Source: Novosphingobium arvoryzae (lineage in GTDB: Bacteria > Pseudomonadota > Alphaproteobacteria > Sphingomonadales > Sphingomonadaceae). Taken from it: a stretch of DNA of 64,000 nucleotides. Location of the stretch: assembly GCF_014652615.1 (NCBI RefSeq), contig NZ_BMZD01000001.1, positions 83,962 through 147,961 on the forward strand, in the 5' to 3' direction. The notes beneath the pieces were generated by a model. That model ran no database searches, was not told the DNA's origin, and saw nothing but the letters and a program-made list of their open reading frames with translations. Below are positions 52,749-62,472 of this stretch, one piece after another; within the stretch, counting starts at the first letter, position 1, and the number at the start of each line of letters is the position of its first letter. The translations under genes were made by a program, and so were the position numbers.

Positions 52749-52764
52749 TCGCTATCTGCGGGGC

Positions 52765-53751
52765 ATGACCGCAGAACTCACGCTTGCCCTCATCGTCAAT
52801 GGCGAACCGCGCCGCGCCGCGCCCGGAACCGTCGCCGATCTCGTCCGCAGCCTGGAACTGGACCCGGCCAAGGTCGCGGTCGAGCGCAACGGCGATATCG
52901 TTCCGCGCTCGACCCTCTCCGATGTGGCGCTGGCGGATGGTGACACGCTGGAAATCGTGCACTTCGTCGGCGGGGGCGATCATGGGGATAGCTGGACCGT
53001 TGCGGGCCGCACCTTCCATTCGCGGCTGATTGTCGGCACCGGCAAGTACAAGGACTTTGCCCAGAACGCTGCGGCGCTGGAGGCATCGGGGGCGGAAATC
53101 GTCACCGTGGCAGTGCGCCGCGTCAACGTCAGCGATCCCAAGGCACCGATGCTGACCGATTTCATCGATCCGAAGAAGGTCACCTATCTGCCCAATACTG
53201 CTGGCTGCTTCACCGCTGACGAGGCGATCCGCACGCTGCGGCTGGCGCGCGAGGCGGGCGGCTGGGACCTGGTCAAGCTGGAAGTTCTGGGCGAGGCGCG
53301 CACCCTTTATCCCGACATGCGCGAGACGCTGAAGGCCACCGAAGTGCTGGCGAAGGAGGGCTTCCTGCCGATGGTCTATTGCGTCGACGATCCGATCGCG
53401 GCGAAGCAGCTGGAAGAAGCCGGGGCCGTGGCTGTGATGCCGCTGGGCGCACCGATCGGCTCCGGGCTGGGCATCCAGAACCGCGTGACGATCCGCCTGA
53501 TCGTTGAAGGCGCCAAAGTGCCGGTGCTGGTCGATGCGGGCGTGGGCACGGCCAGCGATGCCGCCGTGGCGATGGAACTGGGCGTCGATGGCGTGCTGAT
53601 GAACACGGCCATTGCCGAAGCGAAAGACCCGATCCGCATGGCCCGGGCCATGAAGCTGGCGGTAGAGGCCGGGCGCGAAGCCTATCTCGCCGGACGCATG
53701 GCGACCCGCAAGTACGCCGATCCGTCCAGTCCGCTGGCCGGCCTGATCTGA
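52765..53751 (+). CDS. thiG: ThiS-ThiG fusion (sulfur carrier and thiazole synthase)
   Basis: A 328-residue fusion. Residues 1-68 are the ubiquitin-like ThiS ending in HFVGGG (its C-terminal Gly-Gly), followed by ThiG from about residue 72 ([12 protein letters not shown]), with the Schiff-base Lys in [15 protein letters not shown] and a phosphate loop near [23 protein letters not shown]. It forms the thiazole of thiamin. ATG 52765 is used. Confidence 0.94.
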   Translation: MTAELTLALIVNGEPRRAAPGTVADLVRSLELDPAKVAVERNGDIVPRSTLSDVALADGDTLEIVHFVGGGDHGDSWTVAGRTFHSRLIVGTGKYKDFAQNAAALEASGAEIVTVAVRRVNVSDPKAPMLTDFIDPKKVTYLPNTAGCFTADEAIRTLRLAREAGGWDLVKLEVLGEARTLYPDMRETLKATEVLAKEGFLPMVYCVDDPIAAKQLEEAGAVAVMPLGAPIGSGLGIQNRVTIRLIVEGAKVPVLVDAGVGTASDAAVAMELGVDGVLMNTAIAEAKDPIRMARAMKLAVEAGREAYLAGRMATRKYADPSSPLAGLI

Positions 53752-53833
53752 GCAGGTTCCCAACGATTCCGGTTAACGGCTTTTAAACCATGTTCTGGTG
53801 ATCTGTCCCCGACCACACTTGGGAACGACAGTC

Positions 53834-54361
53834 ATGGCCAGTACCGGAACCGCTTCGTTGACCATCGCCGAACTGCGCGAGTTCGCCAGTTTCACGGCGG
53901 CAGAGCAGCGTTATATCAAGCGCAGCCTGGACATTGGCCTGGGGCGTCAGGACGCATTCAAGCTGTGGGCGCGCGATGCCGATGAAAGCGGTTCGATCCG
54001 CAGTCAGTATGTTGTCTATCAGGAACTGAAGGCACTGCGCGGCAACGTTCCGGCCGAGACCAGCTTTGCCGCGCTCGAAGCGTTCATGGGCAAGCTGATC
54101 CGGGTGGCCGCGTTTGACCTTGCGCAGGAACGGATCGAAGGTTTTTCAGCGTTCCGCTTCCTGTATGAGCGGCTGCTGGGCGCAGAAGTGCGGCCCTTCC
54201 TGCCCTCTGCCTTTTGTGCGGCCAGCGCGCTGCCGCAAATTCGCCCGGACCGCCGCAAGGGCCTGCTCCAGTCGATCAGCGAAGCTGCGGCGACCGCTCC
54301 GGGCTGGTCCTCGCGCGAGCCGAGCTTCTATCCGGAATGGGTCGAGAAGGAAGCGGCCTAG
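53834..54361 (+). CDS. Conserved hypothetical protein
   Basis: A 175-residue, mainly helical protein (YIKRSLDIGLGRQDAFKLWAR; FRFLYERLLGAEVRPFLP). No domain recognised and no signal peptide. GGGAACGACAGTC precedes the ATG. The 80-bp upstream gap contains TTAACGGCTTTTAAAC, loosely like a CtrA box (TTAA-N7-TTAA). Confidence 0.7.
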   Translation: MASTGTASLTIAELREFASFTAAEQRYIKRSLDIGLGRQDAFKLWARDADESGSIRSQYVVYQELKALRGNVPAETSFAALEAFMGKLIRVAAFDLAQERIEGFSAFRFLYERLLGAEVRPFLPSAFCAASALPQIRPDRRKGLLQSISEAAATAPGWSSREPSFYPEWVEKEAA

Positions 54362-54606
54362 TTCGCCTCGCGGCGCATCCGCACCACCAGCTCCTCGATT
54401 TCATTCGGTTCCAGAATCCACGTCCGGGTCACCCGGCCCGGACGGTGCACGGGGCGCGTCAGCAGGACGCGCGCCTGCTCCTTGGCGTGGGGCTTGTAGA
54501 TGGCGAAATGCATCGCGCAGTCGCGAATCGTGCCGATGATCGGCGCGCGCCCTTCAAGGTCGATCATGGTGGCGGGCTGATCCCACGGAATCGTTGCGGT
54601 GCTCAT
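54358..54606 (-). CDS. Small conserved protein of unknown function
   Basis: An 82-residue protein (MSTATIPWDQPATMIDL..., later RPVHRPGRVTRTWILEPNEIEELVVRMRR). The ATG at 54606 overlaps the stop of the acyl-CoA synthetase by 4 bp, so it is coupled to it. No domain recognised. It is convergent with the hypothetical gene ending at 54361. Confidence 0.7.
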   Translation of the reverse strand: MSTATIPWDQPATMIDLEGRAPIIGTIRDCAMHFAIYKPHAKEQARVLLTRPVHRPGRVTRTWILEPNEIEELVVRMRREAN

Positions 54607-56420
54607 CCCTTGTAGAGCCCGTCGAGCCGGTCGCCATAGCGCTCCTTCAGCTTGTGGCGTCGGATCTTCATGCTGGGGGTCATTTCCTCGTTCTCGATCG
54701 TGAAGGCTTCGTCCGCGAAGGCAAACTGGCGGACCTTTTCGATCACCGACAGGTCCTGATTCACCCGGTCGATTGCCGCGCGCACCGCGCTGCGGAAGGC
54801 AGGCAGGGCCTGCAGGGCCTTGAAATCGAACTTTTCGTCCTGCGCGCGGGCCCATTCCAGCGCCCATTCCGCATCGGGCACGATCAGGCCAACCAGATAG
54901 GGCCGCTTGTCGCCCACCACCATCGCCTGCGCGATTTCGGGCTGCAGGGTCAGCATCCCCTCAACCTTCTGGGGCGATACGTTGTCGCCCTTGTCGTTGA
55001 CGATCATGTCCTTCTTGCGGTCGGTGATCACGATCCGCCCGGCATCATCGATATGCCCGATATCGCCGGTGTGCAGCCAGCCGTCCTGCAAGGCGCGGGC
55101 GGTTTCCGCCTCGTTGCGCCAGTAACCGTGCATGACCAGTTCGCCGCGCACCAGGATTTCGCCGTCGGCTGCGATCCTTACTTCCACGCCGTCCAGCGGC
55201 GGCCCGACCGTGTCCATTTTCAACCCGGCGGCGGGGCGGTTGCAGCTGATCACCGGCCCGGCCTCGGTCTGGCCATAGCCCTGGAGCATGGTCAGACCCA
55301 TCGATTCGAAGAACACGCCGACTTCGGGGTTGAGCGGTGCCCCGCCCGAAACCATGGCCTTGATCCGGCCGCCGAACTTCTGCCGGATCTTCGGGCGCAG
55401 CGCCTTTTCCAGGATCAGGTCCATCGGCTTGTCGCGCAGCCTGCCCTTGCCGCCACGCACACCCTGCGCTTTGGCCGAGCCGATCGCCATCGCCCGGTTC
55501 ATCAGGTAATTGGCGACTTTGCCCTGCTTTTCAATCTGTTTCATGATCCGGGTGCGCAGCACCTCGAACAGGCGCGGGACCACAACCATGATCGTCGGGC
55601 GCACTTCCTCGATGTTGCTGGCCAGCTTTTCCAGCCCTTCCGAGTAATAGATTTCCGCGCCCACGCCGATCGGCAGCATCTGTCCGCCGGTGTGCTCATA
55701 GGCATGGCTGAGCGGCAGGAACGACAGGAACACATCGTCACCCAGCCCGAAATCCTCGGCCAGCACCTTGGCCGCGCCATAGACGTTGCACAGCAGCGCG
55801 CCGTGATGCTGCCGCACCCCGCGCGGGGCGCCGCCGGTTCCGCTGGTGTAGATCAGGCAGGCCGTGGAATCCCGGTTGATCTTGGCAATCCGGTCTTCGA
55901 CCAGCGCGCGTGCGGCAGTGCCGTCGCCACCGGTCAGCGCGGACCAGTCATGATATTCGAACGCCCCGGTCTGGGCGATGCGAAGCGGATCGATGCCGAT
56001 CACCTGCTTCGCCACACCCGACCGCAGGACTGCGGGCAGCAGGGTCTTGGCCAACTTGTCGTTGCTGACGATCACCGCCTTCGCGCCCGAATCGTCCAGC
56101 ACGTGCTGGTGATCCCGTTCGGTATTGGTGACATAGGCGGGCACGGTGATGCAGCCTGCGGCCATGATCGCGAAGTCGGCAATACACCATTCGGGGCGGT
56201 TATCGGACACCAGCATCACCCGGTCGCCGGTTTCCAGCCCCAGTCCCCGCAGGGCCTCCGCCAGCTCGCAGACCTGCCGCGCTGCATCCGCCCAGCTGAT
56301 CGATTGCCAGGCCCCGTCGCGCTTTGCCCACAGGAACGGGGCGGCGCCCTTGGCATCGGCCCGGTTCAGAAACAGTTCGACCAGATTCCGGCTGGTCGGA
56401 AGATCGGAAATATCAACCAC
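54603..56420 (-). CDS. Long-chain acyl-CoA synthetase/AMP-dependent ligase
   Basis: About 605 residues of the ANL superfamily. The P-loop is YTSGTGGAPRGV, with adenylate-binding YGQTEAGPVI and GWLHTGDIGHIDDAGRIVITDRKKDMIV; the catalytic C-terminal lysine region is SMKIRRHKLKERY. It likely activates fatty acids to acyl-CoA. The start is uncertain: GTG 56420 has AAGGGGG upstream, while a TTG at 56447 would add nine residues. Confidence 0.9.
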   Translation of the reverse strand: MVDISDLPTSRNLVELFLNRADAKGAAPFLWAKRDGAWQSISWADAARQVCELAEALRGLGLETGDRVMLVSDNRPEWCIADFAIMAAGCITVPAYVTNTERDHQHVLDDSGAKAVIVSNDKLAKTLLPAVLRSGVAKQVIGIDPLRIAQTGAFEYHDWSALTGGDGTAARALVEDRIAKINRDSTACLIYTSGTGGAPRGVRQHHGALLCNVYGAAKVLAEDFGLGDDVFLSFLPLSHAYEHTGGQMLPIGVGAEIYYSEGLEKLASNIEEVRPTIMVVVPRLFEVLRTRIMKQIEKQGKVANYLMNRAMAIGSAKAQGVRGGKGRLRDKPMDLILEKALRPKIRQKFGGRIKAMVSGGAPLNPEVGVFFESMGLTMLQGYGQTEAGPVISCNRPAAGLKMDTVGPPLDGVEVRIAADGEILVRGELVMHGYWRNEAETARALQDGWLHTGDIGHIDDAGRIVITDRKKDMIVNDKGDNVSPQKVEGMLTLQPEIAQAMVVGDKRPYLVGLIVPDAEWALEWARAQDEKFDFKALQALPAFRSAVRAAIDRVNQDLSVIEKVRQFAFADEAFTIENEEMTPSMKIRRHKLKERYGDRLDGLYKG

Positions 56421-56499
56421 GCGTACCGCCCCCTTCGCTGCACCCAAGGCGCAGTCTTGTCATTGTCATGACTTAGGCGCGCTTGGCCGTAGCGGCAAG

Positions 56500-58212
56500 T
56501 TACTCAGCTACCGCCACCCCTTCGCTGCGCGGATCGGCTGCGCCAGCCAGTCGTCCGTCCCGCACCTCGATCGCATTCGCCTTGAAACTGCGTTCGCGCA
56601 ATTGCACGTCGGTGTGGCCCAGTGCCTGCAGGAACGGGATCATTGCCTCGTGCGGGCTGCCGCGCTCGACGAACACGGTCTGCCCGCCGGGGGCGAAGAT
56701 CACCGGCAGGGCAATGGCGTCCTGCGCGGGCAGGTCCCAGTCGATCACGGCGATGATTGCCTTCAGCACTTGTGCCGGAATCGTCGCCCCGCCCGCCGCG
56801 CCGATGGCGAGACGCAACTTGCCATCCGGCGCATAGACCAGCGTGGGCGCCATCGAACTGCGCGGCCGCTTGCCGCCCTCGACCTTGTTGGCCACTGCCT
56901 TGCCATCACGCTCGGGCAGGATCGACAGGTCGGTCAGCTCGTTGTTCAGGAAATAGCCGTTGACCACCAGGCCTGACCCGAACGCGCTTTCAATGGTCGA
57001 CGTCAGCGTGGCGGCCCGTCCGGCCCGGTCAATCGCCACGAAGTGCGAGGTGGAGATGACGTCCGGCGTCAGCGTATCGGCCAGCGCCACCTTGACGCCT
57101 CGGGGATTGCCCGCCTCGACCGAGGGCATGGTCCGGTCGATCGCGATCAGCTGTGACCGCTGGGCCAGGTAATCCGGGGCGAGCAGCCCGGCGGTCGGCA
57201 CCGGGAAGAAATCCGGATCGGCCAGATACCGCTCGCGGTCGGCATAGGCGAGGCGCATGGCCTCGGCGATCAGGTGCCAGCTGCGCGGATCGTCCTTGCC
57301 CAGCCCGCGCAGATCAAACCGCTCCAGCATTCCCAGCACGCCCTGAACCGTGGTCGCGCCAGAGGAGGGCGGCCCCATGCCGCAGACCTTGTGGGCGCGA
57401 TAGAAGGTGCAGACCGGGGCGCGTTCCTTCACCTTGTAACCGGCGATGTCCGCCGTGGTCATTGGGGCAGGGTTGCGCGGGGCCAGCGTGACGGCATCGA
57501 CGATCTTCTGCGCGTTGGCGCCGGTGTAGAACGCATCCGGTCCCTGTGCCGCGACCTGTTCGAGGAAGGCGGCCAGTTCCGGGTTTTTCAGCGTGGTCCC
57601 CGCAGGCAGCGGCGTGCCATCAGGCTGGTAATAGATGGCGCGGCCAGCCTCGGTCAGCGCGGCGCTGGCTTTGAACCGGGTCAGGAATGCGGTGAGGCGC
57701 GGGGTGACGGTGAACCCTTCGCGCGCCAGCCGGATCGCTGGCTGGAACAGCGCCGACCACGGCAGCTTGCCATGCGCGCGGTGTGCCTCGGCCATCAGGC
57801 GAATGTTGCCCGGAACGCCGACGCTGCGCCCGCCTGGGATGGCCTGCGGCACGCTGAGCGGTTTGCCATCGACATAGAACCAGGTTCCGTCGGCTGCCGC
57901 CGGGGCGGTTTCCCGGCCGTCATAGGACTGGACCCTGCCCTTGCCGTCATCATGGATCAGGAATCCGCCGCCGCCGATGCCGGAGCTTTGCGGTTCGACC
58001 ACGGTCAGCGCCAGCAGCGTGGCCAGCGCGGCATCGGTGGCCGTGCCGCCGGCGCGCAGGATCTCTGCCCCTGCCGCTGCCGCGCGCGGGTCGGCGGCGC
58101 TGACCATGCCTTGTTCAAAGCGCGGGGTCGATGCGGGGCGATTGGCGTTGGAACCCGCGCAAGCTCCCAGCAGGAGCGGCGCGGCGGCGAGTGCGACCAG
58201 TTTCAGCTTCAT
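56500..58212 (-). CDS. ggt: Gamma-glutamyltransferase lipoprotein
   Basis: Gamma-glutamyltransferase cleaves glutathione in the periplasm. The 570-residue protein begins with a lipobox LLLGAC (Cys18), so it should be membrane-anchored. The proenzyme would self-cleave at Thr388 (IST-SHF), which becomes the catalytic nucleophile, with PSSGATTVQG and GAAGGATIPAQ as supporting motifs. Its ATG (58212) is 11 bp after pyrD's stop on the same strand. Confidence 0.92.
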   Translation of the reverse strand: MKLKLVALAAAPLLLGACAGSNANRPASTPRFEQGMVSAADPRAAAAGAEILRAGGTATDAALATLLALTVVEPQSSGIGGGGFLIHDDGKGRVQSYDGRETAPAAADGTWFYVDGKPLSVPQAIPGGRSVGVPGNIRLMAEAHRAHGKLPWSALFQPAIRLAREGFTVTPRLTAFLTRFKASAALTEAGRAIYYQPDGTPLPAGTTLKNPELAAFLEQVAAQGPDAFYTGANAQKIVDAVTLAPRNPAPMTTADIAGYKVKERAPVCTFYRAHKVCGMGPPSSGATTVQGVLGMLERFDLRGLGKDDPRSWHLIAEAMRLAYADRERYLADPDFFPVPTAGLLAPDYLAQRSQLIAIDRTMPSVEAGNPRGVKVALADTLTPDVISTSHFVAIDRAGRAATLTSTIESAFGSGLVVNGYFLNNELTDLSILPERDGKAVANKVEGGKRPRSSMAPTLVYAPDGKLRLAIGAAGGATIPAQVLKAIIAVIDWDLPAQDAIALPVIFAPGGQTVFVERGSPHEAMIPFLQALGHTDVQLRERSFKANAIEVRDGRLAGAADPRSEGVAVAE

Positions 58213-58223
58213 GGGCGCGGAAG

Positions 58224-59255
58224 CTATTCGGTTCCGACCGCCTCGGCAATGGTGGCAAACCCATCGCGCCGCATCAGGCGCTCCAGCCCGCGGGTGATCT
58301 GGCGGGCAATGCCCGGCCCGGCATAGGTCATGGCGCTGTAGAGCTGGACCAGGCTCGCCCCGGCCCGGATGCGAGCCCATGCGTCCTCTGCGGTGGCAAT
58401 TCCGCCAACCCCGATCAGCGGTACGGCGCCGCCCGTGGCCTTGCGGAAATCGCGCAGCCGCTGCTGGGCCAGATCACGGAGCGGCGCGCCCGACAGCCCG
58501 CCGGTTTCGCCGGCGTGGGCCGATTTCAGCGGCGGGCGTGAAATCGTGGTATTGGATACGATCAGCGCGCCCAGTGCCTTGTCGGCGGCGATCCGGGCGA
58601 TGGCGTCGATATCGGCGGGCTCCAGATCGGGGGCAACTTTCAGGAATACCGGCGGCCCGCTGCGTCCGCGCGCTTCCAGCACGGCGTCGAGCAGGGCGGT
58701 CAGCGCGCCTTCATCCTGCAGCGCGCGCAGGCCGGGCGTGTTGGGGCTGGACACATTGACGGCCAGATAGCTGGCCAGCGGCGCGGTCAGTCGCGCTATG
58801 GTGGCATAATCCGCGATCCGATCAGTCGAATCCTTGTTGGCGCCGATGTTGACGCCGACGATGCCGGGGCGGGAATTGCGCCGCGCCAGCCGCTCTACCG
58901 CGGCTTCCGCGCCCCCGTTGTTGAAGCCCATGCGGTTGATCACGGCCCGGTCTTCGACCAGCCGGAACAGGCGCGGCCTGGGATTGCCCGGCTGGGGCAG
59001 GGGGGTAATCGAACCGACTTCGGCAAACCCGAAGCCCGCGCCCAGCAGCGCATCCGGCACTTCGGCATCCTTGTCGAACCCGGCCGCCATGCCGAGCGGA
59101 TTGGGAAAGGCCAATCCGGCTACTGTCGTCGCCAGCGGACCATCGGCGCGATCGGTGCCACCGGCCGGCCACAACTTCAGGGCGGACAGGGCCAATCCGT
59201 GGGCGCGTTCGGCATCCAGCAGGAACAGGGCGGGGCGGATCAGGGAATAAAGCAT
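58224..59255 (-). CDS. pyrD: Dihydroorotate dehydrogenase (quinone), class 2
   Basis: PyrD is the membrane-bound enzyme of pyrimidine synthesis that passes electrons to quinone. The 343-residue protein has the class-2 N-terminal helix (YSLIRPALFLLDAERAHGLAL), PLGMAAGFDKDAEV, the FMN/substrate block NVSSPNTPGLRALQ and IVSNTTISRP near residue 235. The ATG is at 59255. Confidence 0.95.
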   Translation of the reverse strand: MLYSLIRPALFLLDAERAHGLALSALKLWPAGGTDRADGPLATTVAGLAFPNPLGMAAGFDKDAEVPDALLGAGFGFAEVGSITPLPQPGNPRPRLFRLVEDRAVINRMGFNNGGAEAAVERLARRNSRPGIVGVNIGANKDSTDRIADYATIARLTAPLASYLAVNVSSPNTPGLRALQDEGALTALLDAVLEARGRSGPPVFLKVAPDLEPADIDAIARIAADKALGALIVSNTTISRPPLKSAHAGETGGLSGAPLRDLAQQRLRDFRKATGGAVPLIGVGGIATAEDAWARIRAGASLVQLYSAMTYAGPGIARQITRGLERLMRRDGFATIAEAVGTE

Positions 59256-59375
59256 AGCCCCGCCCCTATGGCAGCGCCGTCCGGCCAAGTCGATTCCGGG
59301 TGTTGCAAAATTGCGACTACTTGGGCGCTTATATCACAATTGATCGCGTTCCATCAGCAGTTTGTCGAATCCATA

Positions 59376-59498
59376 CAATCCGTTCGGATTGAAATGCGGC
59401 ATCCAGAGCCCGCGACCCGAAGGACTCGTGGCAATGGTGCAACGAGTTCGAAACTTTATATGGCGGCTCCCCGGCTCAGCTTGGGGGCCGCTCTTTTT
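59376..59498 (+). ncRNA. Candidate small RNA or attenuated leader with terminator
   Basis: In the 311-bp gap between pyrD and the AraC gene, three hairpins follow one another: CAATCCG/CGGATTG (59376-59391), ACTCGT/ACGAGT (59424-59447), and a GC stem with one bulge GCGGCTCCCC/GGGGGCCGC (59463-59491) followed by TTTTT (59494-59498). This layout is typical of a rho-independent small RNA. It could instead be the AraC gene's attenuator. The 5' end and promoter are not clear. The rest of the gap shows no gene. Confidence 0.55.
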
Positions 59499-59566
59499 GT
59501 CTGCCTTGCAGCATTCTGTTTTCGCCTCTTGCAACGGTCTGCCGCGCCGCACATCGTGCTTGCACG

Positions 59567-60493
59567 ATGACGGAACGGTTCAACAACCAGCATCAAGAAG
59601 CACGGACATCGACGAAGCTGACGTCGCCCGAGTTGATTCGCCTAGTCTACCACCCAGCTCCCGAACCCTTGCAGCCCTTCATCACCACCCTGTTCACGCT
59701 GCGCTGCGACGAAACCGAAATCCGCGACGTCCTGCCTGCCGCCGTCGGGTATCTGGTCGTGATGCTGAATGGCGATGGCACCTTGCGCTTCGCTGACGGG
59801 ACGCAAGGCACCTCCTTTCCCGAACTTGTCCTGACGCCGACCACGGCTGCGGTCGAAGTCGATGTGGCAGGCCCCTGGGCGATGATCGGGGCAGCCCTGT
59901 CGCCGCTCGGCTGGGCCGCCTTGACCGGATTGCACGCCGGGGATCACCGCGACCGGATCTACGATGCCGGAACCCTGTTGGGACCCGCCGTTCAGGAACT
60001 GGGCGCAACCCTCCGCTCCAGCACAGCGAATGACGAGGATATGGCAGCGATGCTGGCCGGTTTCATAGGTCCGCGGCTGAACGTGCCGCCGCCTGATCGC
60101 ATTGCCATGATGAAGCACGTCGGCGATTGGCTGTCGTCCGCGTTCGATCCGCCGGTGGCCGATCTGGTCGCGCGGATGGGCTATTCCGAACGGCAAGTGC
60201 AGCGCCTGGTCGAACGCTATTTCGGGGCATCGCCCAAGCAACTGGCGCGCAAGTACCGCGCGCTGCGCGTGGCGGCATTGCTGCAGGCCGATGATACGTC
60301 TGACGCACGGCTGGCCGAAGTGACCAACCTCTTTTTCGATCAGCCGCACATGATTCGTGAACTTCGCCATTTCCTGGGCCGTACGCCCAGCCGCCTGAAC
60401 AGCGATGCCAATCCGTTGCTTGCGGCCACAAGCGGTGTGCGCGGCTACCGCGAAGTCAGGCCAAACTTTGCGCGGATCCCGAACGAATCCTGA
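59567..60493 (+). CDS. AraC-family transcriptional regulator
   Basis: A 308-residue regulator. The N-terminal half is a ligand-binding-like beta region (PFITTLFTLRCDETEIRDVLP). The C-terminal AraC HTH includes VADLVARMGYSERQVQRLVERYFGASPKQLARKYR and, near the end, ATNLFFDQPHMIRELRHFLGRTPS-like sequence. Target and ligand are unknown. The leader has a rho-independent terminator, so it may be attenuated. Confidence 0.9.
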   Translation: MTERFNNQHQEARTSTKLTSPELIRLVYHPAPEPLQPFITTLFTLRCDETEIRDVLPAAVGYLVVMLNGDGTLRFADGTQGTSFPELVLTPTTAAVEVDVAGPWAMIGAALSPLGWAALTGLHAGDHRDRIYDAGTLLGPAVQELGATLRSSTANDEDMAAMLAGFIGPRLNVPPPDRIAMMKHVGDWLSSAFDPPVADLVARMGYSERQVQRLVERYFGASPKQLARKYRALRVAALLQADDTSDARLAEVTNLFFDQPHMIRELRHFLGRTPSRLNSDANPLLAATSGVRGYREVRPNFARIPNES

Positions 60494-60565
60494 CGGTTGA
60501 AACCCGCGCGATCTGCGCCTACGGGAAACTGGAAAGAATCAGTCTGATTTAACCGGAGCTTCCCC

Positions 60566-60994
60566 ATGCGCCTTTCCAGCATGGCCGATTATGCCGTCGT
60601 CACGATGAGTGCTGCCGCCCGCCATTGCGGCGGATCGCGCGTTTCCGCGGCCCAGCTGGCGGAGGAAACCGGCCTGCCCGTGCCGACTGTGCAAAAGCTG
60701 GTCAGCCGCCTGACTGCGGCCGGCTTGCTGCGTTCTTCGCGCGGGGTTGGTGGCGGGCTGAAGCTCGCGCGTCCGGCGGCGGCCATTACTCTGGCTGATA
60801 TTATCGAAGCGGTTGAAGGCCCAATTGCCCTGACGCCGTGTGTCGACGATGCCCGTCACGAATGCTCGCTGGATGCCTCGTGCGCGGTCAAGCCGCACTG
60901 GGGTGTGGTTGGTGCGGCGCTGCGCGGCGCGCTGGCGGATGTGCCGCTGACCCGGTTGGCGGCGACTGCTCAGGCTACGGAGACTGGCCGATGA
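60566..60994 (+). CDS. Rrf2-family Fe-S-responsive regulator of the suf operon
   Basis: A 142-residue Rrf2/IscR-like repressor: an N-terminal winged helix ([36 protein letters not shown]) and three Cys in [16 protein letters not shown], where IscR-type proteins bind a [2Fe-2S] cluster. It overlaps sufB by 4 bp, so it probably controls the suf operon. CCGGAG is the ribosome site. Confidence 0.92.
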   Translation: MRLSSMADYAVVTMSAAARHCGGSRVSAAQLAEETGLPVPTVQKLVSRLTAAGLLRSSRGVGGGLKLARPAAAITLADIIEAVEGPIALTPCVDDARHECSLDASCAVKPHWGVVGAALRGALADVPLTRLAATAQATETGR

Positions 60995-62472
60995 CCGATG
61001 ATGTGACCGTGAAGGATCAGGCCGCGCGTGAAGCTGCCGCGAAAGTGGCGGATTACGAGCATGGCTGGTCGGCCGACATCGACACCGAATTCGCGCCCAA
61101 GGGCCTGAACGAGGATATCGTCCGGTTCATTTCCGCGAAGAAGAACGAGCCGGAATGGATGCTGGAATGGCGGCTGAAGGCGTTCCGCCTGTGGCAGACC
61201 ATGCCGATGCCCGACTGGGCGAAGCTGAACATTCCGCCGATCGATTACCAGGACGCCTATTACTACGCGGCGCCCAAGCCGAAGAAGAAGCTGGCCAGCC
61301 TCGACGAGGTCGATCCGGAAATTCTCGAAGTCTACAAGAAGCTGGGCATCCCGCTGGAAGAGCAGAAAGTGCTTGCCGGGGTGGAAGGCGCGCGCAAGGT
61401 GGCCGTGGATGCGGTGTTCGACAGTGTCAGCGTGGCGACCACCTTCCGCGAGGAACTGAAGAAGGCGGGGGTGATCTTCCTTTCGATCTCCGAAGCGATC
61501 CGCGAATATCCCGACCTCGTGAAGCGCTGGCTGGGCAAGGTCGTGCCGGTGCGCGACAACTTCTTCGCGGCGCTGAACTGCGCGGTCTTTTCCGACGGGA
61601 CGTTCGTCTACATCCCCGAAGGCGTGCGCTGCCCGATGGAGCTGTCGACCTATTTCCGGATCAATGCCGAGAATACCGGCCAGTTCGAACGCACCCTGAT
61701 CGTGGCCGACAAGGGCGCTTATGTGTCCTACCTCGAGGGCTGCACCGCGCCGATGCGCGATGAGAACCAGCTCCACGCCGCGGTGGTGGAACTGGTCGCG
61801 CTGGACGATGCGGAGATCAAGTATTCGACCGTCCAGAACTGGTATCCCGGCGATGCCGAGGGCAAGGGCGGAATCTATAACTTCGTGACCAAGCGGGCGC
61901 TGTGCCAGGGGGCGCGGAGCAAGGTTTCCTGGACCCAGGTGGAAACCGGCAGCGCGGTGACGTGGAAGTATCCCAGCTGCGTGCTGAACGGTGAGGATTC
62001 GGTGGGCGAGTTCTATTCGGTCGCCGTCACCAACAATTATCAGCAGGCCGATACCGGCACCAAGATGATCCACAACGGGCGCGGCAGCCGGTCGACCATC
62101 GTGTCCAAGGGCATTTCGGCGGGCAAGAGCCAGAACACCTATCGCGGCCTCGTCCGCGTCGCCCCGACCGCTGAAGGCGTGCGCAATTTCACCCAGTGCG
62201 ATTCGCTGCTGCTGGGCAGCCAGTGCGGCGCGCATACGGTGCCCTACATCGAGGTGAGGAATCCCTCTGCCCAGATCGAGCACGAGGCGACCACCAGCAA
62301 GATTTCCGATGACCAGCTGTTCTACGCGATGCAGCGCGGGCTGGGCCAGGAAGAGGCGGTGGCGCTGATCGTCAACGGCTTTGCCAAGGAAGTGCTGCAA
62401 CAGCTGCCGATGGAATTCGCGGTGGAAGCGCAGAAGCTGCTGGGGATCAGCCTGGAAGGCAGCGTCGGATGA
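60991..62472 (+). CDS. sufB: Fe-S cluster assembly protein SufB
   Basis: SufB is the scaffold subunit of SufBCD. The 493-residue protein has [50 protein letters not shown] (split here as it is the central block), [24 protein letters not shown] and [26 protein letters not shown] near the end. The ATG at 60991 overlaps the Rrf2 gene's stop. Confidence 0.97.
   Translation: MTDDVTVKDQAAREAAAKVADYEHGWSADIDTEFAPKGLNEDIVRFISAKKNEPEWMLEWRLKAFRLWQTMPMPDWAKLNIPPIDYQDAYYYAAPKPKKKLASLDEVDPEILEVYKKLGIPLEEQKVLAGVEGARKVAVDAVFDSVSVATTFREELKKAGVIFLSISEAIREYPDLVKRWLGKVVPVRDNFFAALNCAVFSDGTFVYIPEGVRCPMELSTYFRINAENTGQFERTLIVADKGAYVSYLEGCTAPMRDENQLHAAVVELVALDDAEIKYSTVQNWYPGDAEGKGGIYNFVTKRALCQGARSKVSWTQVETGSAVTWKYPSCVLNGEDSVGEFYSVAVTNNYQQADTGTKMIHNGRGSRSTIVSKGISAGKSQNTYRGLVRVAPTAEGVRNFTQCDSLLLGSQCGAHTVPYIEVRNPSAQIEHEATTSKISDDQLFYAMQRGLGQEEAVALIVNGFAKEVLQQLPMEFAVEAQKLLGISLEGSVG

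Noticed and set aside
54594-56471. 625-codon open frame on the + strand
   Set aside because: It is antisense to the acyl-CoA synthetase gene; composition is typical of a shadow frame.
59362-59796. 144-codon open frame on the + strand
   Set aside because: It overlaps the hairpin-rich leader and then the AraC gene out of frame; it has no family match and the hairpins with a T-run explain the region better.
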